Shown: one piece after another, positions 32,101 through 44,500 of the stretch
Layout: every line of letters begins with the position of its first letter
Position numbering within the stretch: position 1 is the stretch's first letter
NCBI GenBank assembly: GCA_048213135.1
Contig: PS015197.1
Span: 72,971 to 122,334, forward strand
From: Reclinomonas americana ATCC 50394
Taxonomy: Eukaryota; Jakobida; Jakobea; Jakobida
DNA: 49,364 nucleotides
Reading direction: 5' to 3'
Translations under genes and position numbers: made by a program
Notes under the pieces: generated by a model
Databases searched by the model: none
The model's input: the letters and a program-made list of their open reading frames with translations, nothing else
Told to the model about the DNA's origin: nothing

Positions 32101-32875
32101 TCACCAGCTCAGCTCCTCGAAGACCGCTCTTCTGATGATCCCGCATATATTGAACTCAAATCAGTCAACAGAAACGTCACGGTCGGAGGCGACACAGAAA
32201 CAGAACACTGACACTCACCTCGATGAAGTGACTCACGCTCGCCAGCACACCTTGAACTGACTTGGGCGTNNNNNNNNNNNNNNNNNNNNNNNNNNNNNNN
32301 NNNNNNNNNNNNNNNNNNNNNNNNNNNNNNNNNNNNNNNNNNNNNNNNNNNNNNNNNNNNNNNNNNNNNNNNNNNNNNNNNNNNNNNNNNNNNNNNNNNN
32401 NNNNNNNNNNNNNNNNNNNNNNNNNNNNNNNNNNNNNNNNNNNNNNNNNNNNNNNNNNNNNNNNNNNNNNNNNNNNNNNNNNNNNNNNNNNNNNNNNNNN
32501 NNNNNNNNNNNNNNNNNNNNNNNNNNNNNNNNNNNNNNNCAAAGTTGTGGAGGGGAGGCCGTCAAAATACTCTTCTGCCATTTGTCACGCAGGCCATGCA
32601 TCTGCTCCGCAACTGTCCCGGCCTGCTGGCCACCTTGCTTCGTGACGGTTGTCTTTCGAAGACGGAGATTGCGCGTGCTGGTGGGTGCTCCAACGGCAAC
32701 AATCTGAGAGCACCTGGATGTTGTTGCATGTCGTGCCACTAGCAGCACTGACGAGCATGATGCAGTGCTGGATGACGAGAAACCAGTGAAGATGGAGGTG
32801 ATGAAGAAAGAGGAGGAGAAGGAGGATGAGGACGAGGAGGAGGAGGAGGAGGAGGAGGAGGAGGAGGACATGTAG
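25247..32875 (+). CDS. Tandem gene B: paralogue of gene A with five repeats (assembly broken in repeat 5)
   Basis: Start ATG 25247, stop TAG 32873-32875. N-terminal exons: 25247-25574, 26263-26367, 26455-26504, 26586-26690, 26775-26825 and 26917-26991. Exon 1 is complete here and ends TSVTAKK with phase-1 donor gtgtgt. The 26775 exon ends in an APPKKKKK-type nuclear localisation pattern. Five repeats follow. Repeat 5 is broken by Ns at 31710-31977 and 32270-32539. The 292-bp contig between them reads in the opposite direction; turning it round restores the frame and the exon order. The last exon 32766-32875 has a KPVKMEVMKKEEE start and an acidic tail. Role unknown; the same nuclear inference applies as for gene A. 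Confidence 0.7.
25575..26262. repeat. Gene B intron 1: GT, CT, TTC and TCC microsatellites
   Basis: At 688 nt this is the longest complete intron in the family. It holds (GT)n at 25577-25620, TCC/TTC runs from 25825, (CT)n at about 26068-26100 and a long (TCC)n to about 26196. Long open frames here are only poly-Ser/Leu/Pro translations. Confidence 0.85.
27085..28200 (+). repeat. Gene B repeat 1 (subtype R1)
   Basis: Exons 27085-27348, 27417-27497, 27577-27918, 28000-28044 and 28126-28200. The read-through segment in the third exon is 75 nt instead of 60, because a Gly-Val-Gly-Val-Ala unit is repeated once more. The change is a multiple of three. Confidence 0.8.
28299..29300 (+). repeat. Gene B repeat 2 (subtype R2)
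   Basis: Exons 28299-28562, 28638-28718, 28805-28979, 29042-29175 and 29238-29300. The preceding intron is the short ancestral-looking form (28201-28298), without the GT expansion seen in gene A. Confidence 0.8.
29392..30368 (+). repeat. Gene B repeat 3 (subtype R3)
   Basis: Exons 29392-29655, 29724-29804, 29884-30058, 30119-30234 and 30306-30368. The His pair is Arg-His (VRRHQ). The upstream donor is gttgag, a variant of the usual gttgcg donor of this intron. The second block has CDSALADA in place of RGAALADA. Confidence 0.8.
30436..31429 (+). repeat. Gene B repeat 4 (subtype R4b)
   Basis: Exons 30436-30699, 30782-30862, 30937-31108, 31170-31288 and 31367-31429. Both His of the usual HHQ are lost (TNYQ). 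The second exon uses acceptor ataag rather than atcag, giving ESGLRGAEL. GC donor after 30862. Confidence 0.8.
31497..32875 (+). repeat. Gene B repeat 5 (terminal subtype), broken by gaps and a flipped contig
   Basis: Forward pieces: 31497-31709 (first 71 codons of the 88-residue block, ending RNQ), 32540-32680 (KLWRGGRQNTLLPFV... to IARA) and 32766-32875 (tail). The missing middle is present in reverse orientation at 32269-31978: TPKSVQGVLASVSHFIE, the 27-residue exon (32131-32051) and the first bases of the third exon. Confidence 0.8.
31978..32269 (-). other. 292-bp contig in reverse orientation between two gaps
   Basis: Its reverse complement matches gene C 39515-39805 almost base for base. 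It begins acgcccaagtcagttcaagg, which continues the reading frame broken at 31709, and ends ctggcaggagtcag, which continues into caaagttgtgg at 32540. In gene C these are directly adjacent. Both N gaps therefore probably stand for about zero bases. Confidence 0.9.
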
Positions 32876-34560
<1,685 letters not shown>

Positions 34561-34658
34561 CTCTCTCTCTCTCTTCTTCTTCTCTCTCTCTCCTTCTTCT
34601 TCTTCTTCTCCTTCTTCTTTCCCATCATGGATTGTCGTTTTTTCATTCCCTGTTGCAG

Positions 34659-37600
34659 AACCAGCTGGCCTCGTGAAAGACAAGGAGGAGAAGAAGCACG
34701 CCGACGAGAGCACAGCCGCCATTGCCGCCGCCCGAAGTGACGCGGAGAATCACATTGCACAGGGTGCGTCTCTCTCTCTTGCAGTCTTTGATGTTCTCGC
34801 GTCACGTAATGTCTCACCTGGGCGTTACATGCACACAGCTGCTCGCGAGGAGCACATGGAACACACAGCGATGGAAGGCATTGTCGAGGTACAGTGATTG
34901 TGTGTCGTCCCATGATGAGCGCGCCTCTCACTGATCTCTCTCTCTTTCCATGTTTGCACAGCAACGTGCGAGGAGGCCGCGAGTTGACTCGTCCCTGGTG
35001 GATCGCAGTGAGGACTTGTCTGCACGTGACTCAGTTGAGACATCGTCCCGCAAGCGATCTCTGGAGGTGAGCTGCGTTGAGCCATGTGTCTCACGTGCCT
35101 CTCGCCCGTGCATGCCAGTCGAGACACCTGATGTTATTCTTCATTCTCAGCAGGTGGATGCATCCAGCGATGAAGAGCTTGCACCGCCAAAGAAAAAGAA
35201 GGTTTGGATTCTCTGCTGCTGACATTGTGGTGCTTGTTCATCGTTCTGCATATGGGTTCTTTGTGTCACTGTTGCATGTTGTGATTCACAGCGTGGCAAG
35301 ACTCGAGCTGCGAAGAAGCCAGAGGAGTTGAGCGCAGACGAGAAGCTGCTGCTGAACAAGCTGCTTGTTGCGTGTGCTTGTCACTCTGTCATCATTGCGA
35401 TCCACTTTGCTCCTACTCTCCTCGATGCACTCACTATTCTTCGTGTGTCACTCGCAGCGATGCAATCGGAGGAGGATCCTGGTGAAGGCATTTGGCCTGA
35501 TGGCACCCATCGTACACGGATACACAGTTGTGCACCATCAGAGTGTTATGTTTGAGCTTGTCTGTGACGACTGCGGGGTTCCGTTGTCGGAGCCGGGTCG
35601 CTCGTCGTCAGCAGTCAAGTGTGCATTTGGCAAGAGTCTCGGCGAAACTGCCAAGATGTCACGCAGCAAAATGCCCAAATCAGTGGAGGGCGTGCTGAAG
35701 AGCATGAGCATTTTCATCGAGGTGCGCAAGCGTGTGTGCGCATGAATGACCATGGCATGCGAACTAACATGCAGATAATTGCAATTTGCAGATGAGCCAA
35801 CTCTCCGGCGCTGCTCTGGTGGGTGCTGTTGAGAGACAACTGATTGTTGTGGATGAGCGTGGGTATTCGGAGGTGCGTTTGTTTTGCCTGATCCTCTGTG
35901 TCTGTTCTGATTATGTCGACTGACTTTCGTTCACTCGGCTGCATGTGCCAGGGATCGTGGAAGAAATTGCCAACCAAATTCAAAAGCAAGAGAGACCAGC
36001 TTCAGCCATTTGTCAAACAGACCATATATGTGATGCGCGAGTGCGATGGTCTCATGACTGCTCTGCTTCGAACCAATCACCTCAGTGAGGTTGAGATAGC
36101 ACGTGCCGTCACGTGGTGCCGATCGAAAGGTCTGCAATCTCATACCGCTGTTGGTGTTGCTGGTGTTGGTGTTGGCCAGCACCACGCAGAGTATGGCGAT
36201 GTGAAGATGGAGGTGANNNNNNNNNNNNNNNNNNNNNNNNNNNNNNNNNNNNNNNNNNNNNNNNNNNNNNNNNNNNNNNNNCTTGGCAGGGCCGTCAAGG
36301 ATATACGCTCCAACACACCCAAGTCTGTTGAAGGTTTGCTCCAGAGCATGAGCAACTTCATCGAGGTGAGCATCTGCCTGTGCAGTCCTTCTCACATGTG
36401 ACTGGAGAGTGAGCCAACATCACTGCATGTGCAACTCTGTAGAGGAGTGAACTGCGCGGTGCTGCTCTGGCGGATGCTATTGAGAGACCACTGATTGTGG
36501 TGGATGAACGAGGCCATTCTGAGGTGGGCTAACTTTCTGTTGTGTGCTATTTGCATTTCTTGGTTGTGTCGACTCACTTGCTTTGTTCACGATGTCTATT
36601 GTGGGGCAGGAGTCATGGGAGATGATGGAGAAAATGCAGAAGAACAACGACCGTCTCCTGCCGCTTGTCATCCAAGCCGCGCAGGCCCTTCGCGAGTGTC
36701 CTGGTTTGCAAGTGTCGCTGATTCGAGACGGCCGTCTTTCCGAGGAGGAGATCGCACGGGCCGTAGAGTGGTGCAGCGAAAGAGGTTTGATGGCATCGGA
36801 TGCGTTCTACTGTGTGCATTGCGTTAGGACTGACGAGTAAGATGCAGCTCTACTTGAGGCGAAGGTGCTGAAGAAAGAAGAGATGAAGGAGGAAGAGGAG
36901 GAGGAGGAGGAGGAACAGGAGGATGATCCAAGGGTCGATGGGGAAGACGATGCAGACGACGGCATGGATGAAGGTGACAGGAGGAAGGTATGACCATGGA
37001 TGATCGGCCAGGTGCACGTTGTGGCAACATCTCATCTGTACATGCACAGCAACGAGGGAGTGGTCCTGCGACAATGAGCAAGGACGAACAACTGATGCTG
37101 GCAAGGCTACTTGTTGCGTGTTTTTGCAATCGAGTGTCCTTTTGCGTAAATCGTCTTGCTCATTGTGTGTTCATTGCACCACCCATGTGTTTCATGCGCG
37201 AGCAGTGCTGTAACAGGAAGAAGATGCTGGTGACGGCATTTGGAATCATGGCGCCGTGTGTGATAGGATCCTCAATCCGTCATCATCAGCGCGTTCTTGT
37301 TGAGCTCGCCTGCAAGGAGTGTGGCATCTCTTCATCGAAAGCAGGACGGCTTTCGTCGGCAGTCGTGAGCTCATTCAGCAAGAGTCTTGGCGACTTCGTC
37401 AGGACAGCGCGCTACAAGACGCCCAAGTCTGTCGAGGGAGTGCTCCAGATAATGAGCGACTTCATTGAGGTGAGCAGCGTCCATCTTCTTGCGCAAGTTT
37501 ATCAATGATGAGCGCTAACATATGTGCCATTATGCAGAAGAGTGAACTGCGCGGTGCGGCTCTGGCGGATGCCATTGAGAGGCCGATGTTTGTGGTGGAT

Positions 37601-40136
37601 GAACGTGGTCGTTCGGAGGTGTGTGGCTTCCCCGCGCTCAGTGTGCTCTGCGCACGCGTTGTTTCTCACGTTCTGTGCTTTTTAAATTCGGATGTCAGGA
37701 GTCGTCACTCTTGCCAGGGGTGAAGCGCAACATACAGAATCCTCTTCTGCCATTCGTGGCACAGGCCGTGGATGCTCTCCACAACTGCCCGGGTCTGCTG
37801 GCCACTCTGCTTCGAGACAGTTGTCTGTCTGAGGCTGAGATTGCACGTGCCGTCAAGTGGTACCGTGAGCGAGGTTTGGCTGCGTGACACGCAATTGTTG
37901 CAAATTGTGAATACTCTGACAAACAGGCGACAGCTGTGAGGGAGATGGAGATGATAAAGAGAGAGGAGAAGAGGGAGGACGAGCAGGAGGATGATGATGA
38001 TGACGGCAGCGAGAATGAGGACGATGACGGGAAGGGAAACAGGAGACACAAGGTACGCCCGTCTCTCTTTTCTATGAGACGTGAATGATGTGTGCATTTC
38101 AAAAACTGCGCGGTTCTCAGCCACAGAGCCACAAGAGTGGCCTTGCAAAGTTGAGCGTCAACGAGCAACTGATGCTGACGAGGCTACTTGTTGCGTGTTG
38201 TTGTCACCTCTCTGCTCGGCTCCTCACTCCCACTCACCCACCGCACATGCGAGCAGGGATGTAACAAGAAGGGGATGCTGGTAAAGGCATTTGGCCTCAT
38301 GGCACCCGTGGTACTGAGAGCCACTGCCCACCATCATCAGCGCGCTCTCTTCCAGCTTGCCTGTGATGAATGCGGAATACCGTCGGAGGGACCTGGCTGT
38401 CCGTCATTCGCAGTCATGTCTGCATTCGGCAAGAGTCTTGCCAGGAGCGCTGGCACGTCACGCAATAGGACGCCCAAATCAGTGGAGGGCGTGCTCAAGA
38501 GTGTGAGCAACTTCATAGAGGTACGTGTCCCTGTGTTGGCTTTGTTCATTCGACAGTGACTTGCCTGCTTGCTGATCCGACAATCATGTGTATGTAACCA
38601 TCAGAAAAGCGGACTTCGAGGAGCTGCACTGGTGAATGCTGTCGAGAGGCCTATGATTGTGATTGACAACCATGGCCACTCGGAGGTATACGGGCGATGA
38701 TTGTGTGTATTGATGTGCATCAATGATGTTGTCTCACTTTCTCGTTTCTCGGGTGGCAGGAATCAGTCAGGCTGACGCAGATATACGGCAAGAAAAGTGT
38801 TCTCCTGCCATTCGTCACTCAGGCCATGCAGGCTCTCCGCAACTGTGCTGGCCTGCTGGCCACTCTGCTTCGAGACGGTTGCCTTTCCGAGGCGGAGATT
38901 ACACGTGCCGTTGAGTGGTGCAGTGAGCGAGGTTTGGCTGCGTGACACACATTGTTGCAAATTGTGCATACTCTGACAAACAGGCGACAGTTCTGAGGGA
39001 GATGGAGATGGCGAAGAGGGAGGAAGAGCAGAAGGATGATGATGATGACGGTAGCGAGAATGAAGACGATGACGGGAAGGGAAGCAGGAGACCTGAGGTA
39101 CGCCCTTCAGTGCTATCTGCGAGACGTGAATGATGGGTGCATTTCAAAACTGCATGGTTCTCAATCGCAGCGCCACGAAAATGGTCTTGCAAATTTGAGC
39201 GTCAACGAGCAGCTAATGCTCACGAGACTACATGTTGCGTGTTGTCGTTACCTCGCTGCTCGGCTCCTCACTTCCACTCACCCACCGCGTATACGAACAG
39301 GGCTGCAACAGGAAGGTGGTGCTGGCGAAGGCATTCGGCCTCATGGCACCCGTGGTGCTGAGAGCCACTGTCCACCATCATCAGCGCGCTCTCTTCCAGC
39401 TTGCCTGTGACGAATGCGGAATGCCCTCAAAGGGACTGGGCAGCCCGTCATCCGCAGTCATGTCTGCATTTGTCAAAACTCTTGCCGATAGTACCAAGAC
39501 TGCACGCAACAAGACGCCCAAGTCAGTTCAAGGCGTGCTGGCGAGCGTGAGTCACTTCATCGAGGTGAGTGTCAGTGTTCTGTTTCTGTGTCGCCTCCGA
39601 CCGTGACGTTTCTGTTGACTGATTTGAGTTCAATATATGCGGGACCATCAGAAGAGCGGACTTCGAGGAGCTACGCTGGTGGATGCCGTCGACAGACCAC
39701 AGATTGTCATCGACGATTGCGGCTACTGTGAGGCAAGTCTCCTTGATGTGTGGTTCTGTGAATCGATGTTAGCTTGCTCACTTTGCGTACTCTGGCAGGA
39801 GTCAGCAAAGTTGTGGAGGGGAGGCCGTCAAAATACTCTTCTGCCATTTGTCACGCAGGCCATGCATCTGCTCCACGGTTGCCCAGGTCTGCTAGCCAGT
39901 CTGCTTCGAGATGGTCGTCTTTCGAAGGCGGAGATTGCGCGTGCTGGTGAGTGCTCCCGGCAACAATCTGAGAGCACCTGGATGTTGTTGCATGTCGTGC
40001 CACAATCAGCACTGACTCGCATGTTGTAGTGCTGCATGACGAGAAGCCGGTGAAGATGGAGGTGGCGAAGAAAGAGGAGGAGGAGGAGGAGAAGGAGGAG
40101 GAGGAAGACGAGGAGGACGAGGACGAGGACATGTAG
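34659..40136 (+). CDS. Tandem gene C: paralogue of gene A with five repeats, 5' end missing
   Basis: Exon 1 is not in the assembly. Visible N-terminal exons: 34659-34763, 34839-34888, 34962-35066, 35154-35201 (ends PPKKKK, the nuclear localisation pattern) and 35292-35366. Repeats 1 and 3-5 are essentially complete; repeat 2 is cut by 65 Ns at 36217-36281, where about 1 kb is present in genes A, B and D. Stop TAG at 40134-40136 after an acidic tail ending DEDEDM. The final intron (39947-40029) has a tag acceptor in place of gatgcag but keeps frame. All visible exon joins are in phase, so apart from assembly losses the gene looks intact. Confidence 0.7.
35458..36216 (+). repeat. Gene C repeat 1 (subtype R1), cut by gap
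   Basis: Exons 35458-35721, 35792-35872 and 35952-36216 (running into Ns). The Cys-x2-Cys motif is CDDC and the residue before the first Cys is Val rather than Ala. The third exon again reads through the 60-nt segment. The two small R1 exons are missing. Confidence 0.75.
36282..37112 (+). repeat. Gene C repeat 2 (subtype R2), first 60 codons missing
   Basis: Exons 36282-36365 (only LGRAVKDIRSNTPKS to the end of the 88-residue block), 36443-36523, 36610-36784, 36848-36987 and 37050-37112. Confidence 0.75.
37206..38189 (+). repeat. Gene C repeat 3 (subtype R3)
   Basis: Exons 37206-37469, 37538-37618, 37699-37873, 37934-38052 and 38127-38189. Cys-Cys-Asn start, ISSSKAGRLSS and SDFIE end. The helical block reads VKWYRERG where others have VKWCRERG, so a usually conserved Cys is Tyr. 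Confidence 0.8.
38257..39233 (+). repeat. Gene C repeat 4 (subtype R4b)
   Basis: Exons 38257-38520, 38605-38685, 38760-38931, 38991-39097 and 39171-39233. The only R4/terminal-type copy whose second exon ends at a GT donor (gtatac) instead of GC. The acidic linker is shorter than in genes A and D. Confidence 0.8.
39301..40136 (+). repeat. Gene C repeat 5 (terminal subtype)
   Basis: Exons 39301-39564, 39652-39732, 39799-39946 and 40030-40136. Serves as the reference for repairing gene B repeat 5. Variants: TPKSVQGVL, VDRPQIVIDDCGYCE and GC donor gcaagt after 39732. Confidence 0.8.
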
Positions 40137-41200
40137 AGCAAGCAGTTCGAGATGAAGATACTGCCGTGAATGGACGATAATATGCCTGCACCGGTGCGTG
40201 GCGAGGGAGGAGCAGCTGGAGGGATGAGGGACTNNNNNNNNNNNNNNNNNNNNAAGTGCACCAAGAGGAACACTTCTGAGCAGCAGCCTTGTGTTGTGAG
40301 GGATGCACTCTGCATTCGAGTTTTCTCTTCGTGCAGCTGACTGGTGTTGTTGTTGTCGTACAAGGAAGAGCAAGGCGAGAGGAGGAAGATTGGAGCCGGG
40401 GACCATCATGCGACTTGCGAGACAAATGAATGCTGCTGTGCGCGCAGCCGCGCGGAGGCATCCATTCCATTAGTGATGTTGCTCACTCTCACCAACATCG
40501 TACACGAAAATGGCTGTCTTGTTGACCAAGTTTAGCCGTGTTGGGAAACAACGTTCTTCGATGTTCGTGGCAGTGGCAGAGCAGCACGTCGCTGGTGCAG
40601 GATGGCCACTAGCGGGGGAGGGAGGGAGTCACCCATCGATGCGGATGATCAGAAGAAAGTGATGCTTTTATTGGGACTGTGGATACTCATGCACCTACAC
40701 TTGACCACCACCTCAGCGGGTGCGCTTGGAATGCCGTCTTGATGACGATCAGGGTTGTTGGTTTAAAATTTTCAACGAGTTCGCAACCTTCCCGTTGTGT
40801 TTTTTGTCTGCGTCTCTTCCTCGGTATCCATCGCCCTGATGCAGCTGCTCGTGTGCTCTGTTGTCCTCTATGAGGAGTTGTTGTCTCTCACCATCTCAGC
40901 ACCAGCTTCACCTGACCCACGTTCTCTCTGCAAGAAAGAGAGATTCAGAACCAAGAGACATGCATGCTGCTGGTCATGGAGAACAGTCGCAGTTGACGAT
41001 GCACCCAAGGTTGCCCAGTTCTCTGACACTCTCTCTCACACTCCCTCTTCCCTCCACCTCGTCCTCCGCGCTTCACATCACAACTTGTCAACTTTTGATC
41101 TTGCTGTTCGGATCTACGAATCAGTGCCTCTTCTCTCTCTCTTCGTTTCTTGCATCACGCAGCGCGCGCGTGTGCGAAACAACATCCGAGACACACGCGA
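40137..41200. other. Intergenic spacer C-D, copy 3
   Basis: Starts as the 3' flank shared with gene B (agcaagcagttcgagatgaa), has a 20-N gap at 40234-40253, then the conserved spacer and the 5' flank of gene D. A minus-strand AATAAA (in cccaataaaagcatcac, about 40660-40676) is shared with the B-C spacer. Confidence 0.65.
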
Positions 41201-41552
41201 ATGGCCTCTCGCCGTCCTTCTCCTCCTCCTCCTCCTCGCCCTCGCTCAACAACAACAACAACAACTCCTTCGCTGCCAATGTCTGCCTCTTCTCCGTGCG
41301 ATGACGACGAGAAAGCAGACATGATGTTCATCGACAGCAAGCAGCATGTGACGACGATGACGATGATGATGATGCATTCCTCCTCTCTCTCCATCAACAT
41401 CAACGATGATGAGATGAAGAAGAACAGCGCATCAGGGTCGTCTGCTCATCGTGGTGTGCCTGCGATGGCGAGGCGACGAGTGCCTGTCTCTTCTTCTTCT
41501 TCCACCTCTGTCACCGCCACCAGTGTCACTGCCAAGAAGGGTGTGCGCGCGC

Positions 41553-41597
<45 letters not shown>

Positions 41598-44500
41598 TTC
41601 ATCTCTCTCCTTGTGCTTGTTGCACTTGTGTTGTCATTGTTCTCTCTGTGCCCTTCATGTGGCCACAGCTGTGCGCACTCCNNNNNNNNNNNNNNNNNNN
41701 NTCTCTCTCTCTCTCTCTCTCTTCTTCTTCTCTCTCTCTCTCCTTCTTCTTCTTCTTCTCCTCCTCCTCTTCCTCCTCCTCCTCCTTCCTCATCATGGAT
41801 TGTCGTTGTTGCAGAAACTGCTGGCTTCTTGAAGGACAAGAGGAAGCACACCGACGAGAGCACAGCCGCCGTTGCCGCTGCCCGATGTGACGCTGAGATG
41901 GGTGCGTCTCTCTTTCTCTCTCCTCCTCCTCCTTCTTGCTGTCTTTGGTGTTCTCGCGTCGCGTGTTGTCTCATCTGGATGGTGCATGCACATAGCTGCT
42001 CACCAGGAGGACATGGAACACACAGCGATGGAAGGCATCGTCGAGGTACAGTGATTGTTTGTGTCATCCCAAGATGAGCATGTCTCACGCTGAAGTCTCT
42101 CTCTGTCTCTCTTGGCATGATTGCGCAGCAACGCGCAAGGAGACGGCGAGTCGACTCGTCTCTGGTGGATCACAGTGAGGACTTGCCTGCACGTGACTCA
42201 GAAGAGACGTCGGTCCGAAAGCGTTCTCTGGAGGTGAGTTGTGATGAGGCGTACTTCTCACTTTGCCTGTCACAGCAGTCGAGACACCTCAGGTTTCTCT
42301 TAATTCTCAGCAGGTGGATGCATCCGGTGATGACGAGATTGCACCGCCGAAGAAGAGGAAGAAAGTGAGGATCCTCTGTCGCTGACATTGTTGTGCTTGT
42401 TCATCGAGCTACAGTTCGGTTCCATGTGCCAATGATGCTTGTTGTGTATTCACAGCGCGGCAAGACTCGAGCTGCGAAAGAGCGAGAAGAGTTGAGCGCA
42501 GACGATAAGCTGCTGCTGAACAAGCTGCTTGTTGCGTGTGCACTCTCTGTCATCATTGCGATCCACTTTGCTCCTTCTCCCTCCTCGATGCACTCACCAA
42601 TCTTCATGTGTCTCTCGCAGCGATGCAATCGGCAGAGGATTCTGGTGAAGGCATTCGGGTTGATGGCACCGATCGTCCAAGGGTCTACGGTCCGCCACCA
42701 CCAGAGTGCTCTAGTTGATATTGCCTGTGATGAGTGCAGTGTTCCGTCATCGGAGCGGAGTCGCGCGTCATCTGCCGGCAAGTGTGTATTTGGCAAGAAG
42801 CTTGGCGTGACTGCAAGTGATTCACGCCACTCAACGCCCAAATCTGTAGAAGGTGTGCTCCAGAGCATGAGCAACTACATCGAGGTGAGCGATCATTCTT
42901 GGCGACGACCGTGGCATGTGAACTAACATGCAGATGATTGCAATCTGCAGATGAGCCAGCTCAGTGGCGCGGCTCTGGTGGATGCTGTTGAGAGACCACT
43001 GATTGTGGTGGATGAGCGCGGATATTCGGAGGTATGTTTGTTGGTATGACTCTCTGTTTCCGTTGTGATTATGTCGACTGACTTTCGTTCACTCGGCTTG
43101 TGTGTGATAGGAATTGTGGGAGCGATTGCCAACAAAAAACAAGAACAGGAAAGATCATCTTCAGCCGTTTGTCACACAGGCCATGAATGCGTTGCGCGAG
43201 TGCAATGGTCTCATGGCTTCTCTGCTTCGAAACAATCGCCTCACTGAGACCGAAATATCACGCGCCGTCATGTGGTGTCGATCGAAAGGTCTGCAATCTC
43301 TTTTTTCTGTTGGTGTTGCTTGCACTGGTGTTGACCAGCACCACGCAGAATCTGGCGATGTGAAGATGGTGGTGAAGAAAGAGGAAGAAGAAGATGATGA
43401 TTATGATGACATCAAAGATGAAGACGATGACACAAAGGTATGCAGCAATAGAGCATGAGTAACAGAGGCTGGCTAACCAGCAAGTAAGCCTGGTGTTGTG
43501 GACTTCGCCAATCGTTGATGCCTTATGTTCACAGATGGATGCAGGCAGTGTCGATGACGAAGAAACAAAGCCGAGCAAGGTACGATGATGTAAATGCCTG
43601 TGTGTGTGGCGGATGTGTTGATCGGATCATGCATGTGATGCAGTTGCAGCGCATCAAGTGTGGTCGCCATAGCTATGATGCGGATTTGAGCAAGAACGAG
43701 CAGATGGTGCTGGACAGACTGCATGTTGCGTGTGTGTGTCCACTGCACCTCAACAAGGCAGATTGAATGCACTAACATACATTTCTCTGTCGTAACTTCT
43801 GGTGCGTAAATGTGTGCGAACAGCGATACAACAAGAAGAAGATACTGGTGACGGCATTCGGCATCATGGCGCCGATTGTGAAGCGAAACGCAGTCTTGCA
43901 TCATCTGCGGGTTCTTTTTGAACTCGCATGCAAGGAGTGTGGCATCCCTTCATCGGGAGCTGGCTGTCCGTCGTCCGCAGTCGTGGAAGCATTCAGCAAG
44001 AGCCTTGGCTATTTCGTCCAAGGCGCACGCACCAACATGCCCAAGTCTGTTGAGGGAGTGCTCCAGAGCATGAGCAACTTCGTCGAGGTGAGCATCTGTT
44101 TCTGCTGCCCATCGCGCACGACTGGAATGTGAGCCAACATCATTGCATGCATAACTCTTGCAGAAGAGTGAACTGCACGGTGCTTCTCTGGTGGATGCCA
44201 TTGAGAGACCACTGATTTTGGTGGATGAACGTGGTCATTCAGAGGTGTACCGACTTTCCTTTGTGCTATTTGCATTCGTCGGTTTTTGTGACTCACATGC
44301 TTCTTTCACGACGTCTATTTTGCTGCAGGAATCATGGGTGATAGAGAGGAAATGTATGAGCAACGACCGTCTCCTGCCTCTCATTACCCAAGCCTCGCGG
44401 GCTCTTCCGCGAGTGTCCTGGGTTGCAAGTATTGCTGATTCGAGACGGCTGTCTTTCCGAGGCGGAGATCGCACGGGCCGTCGAGTGGTGCAGTGAGAGA

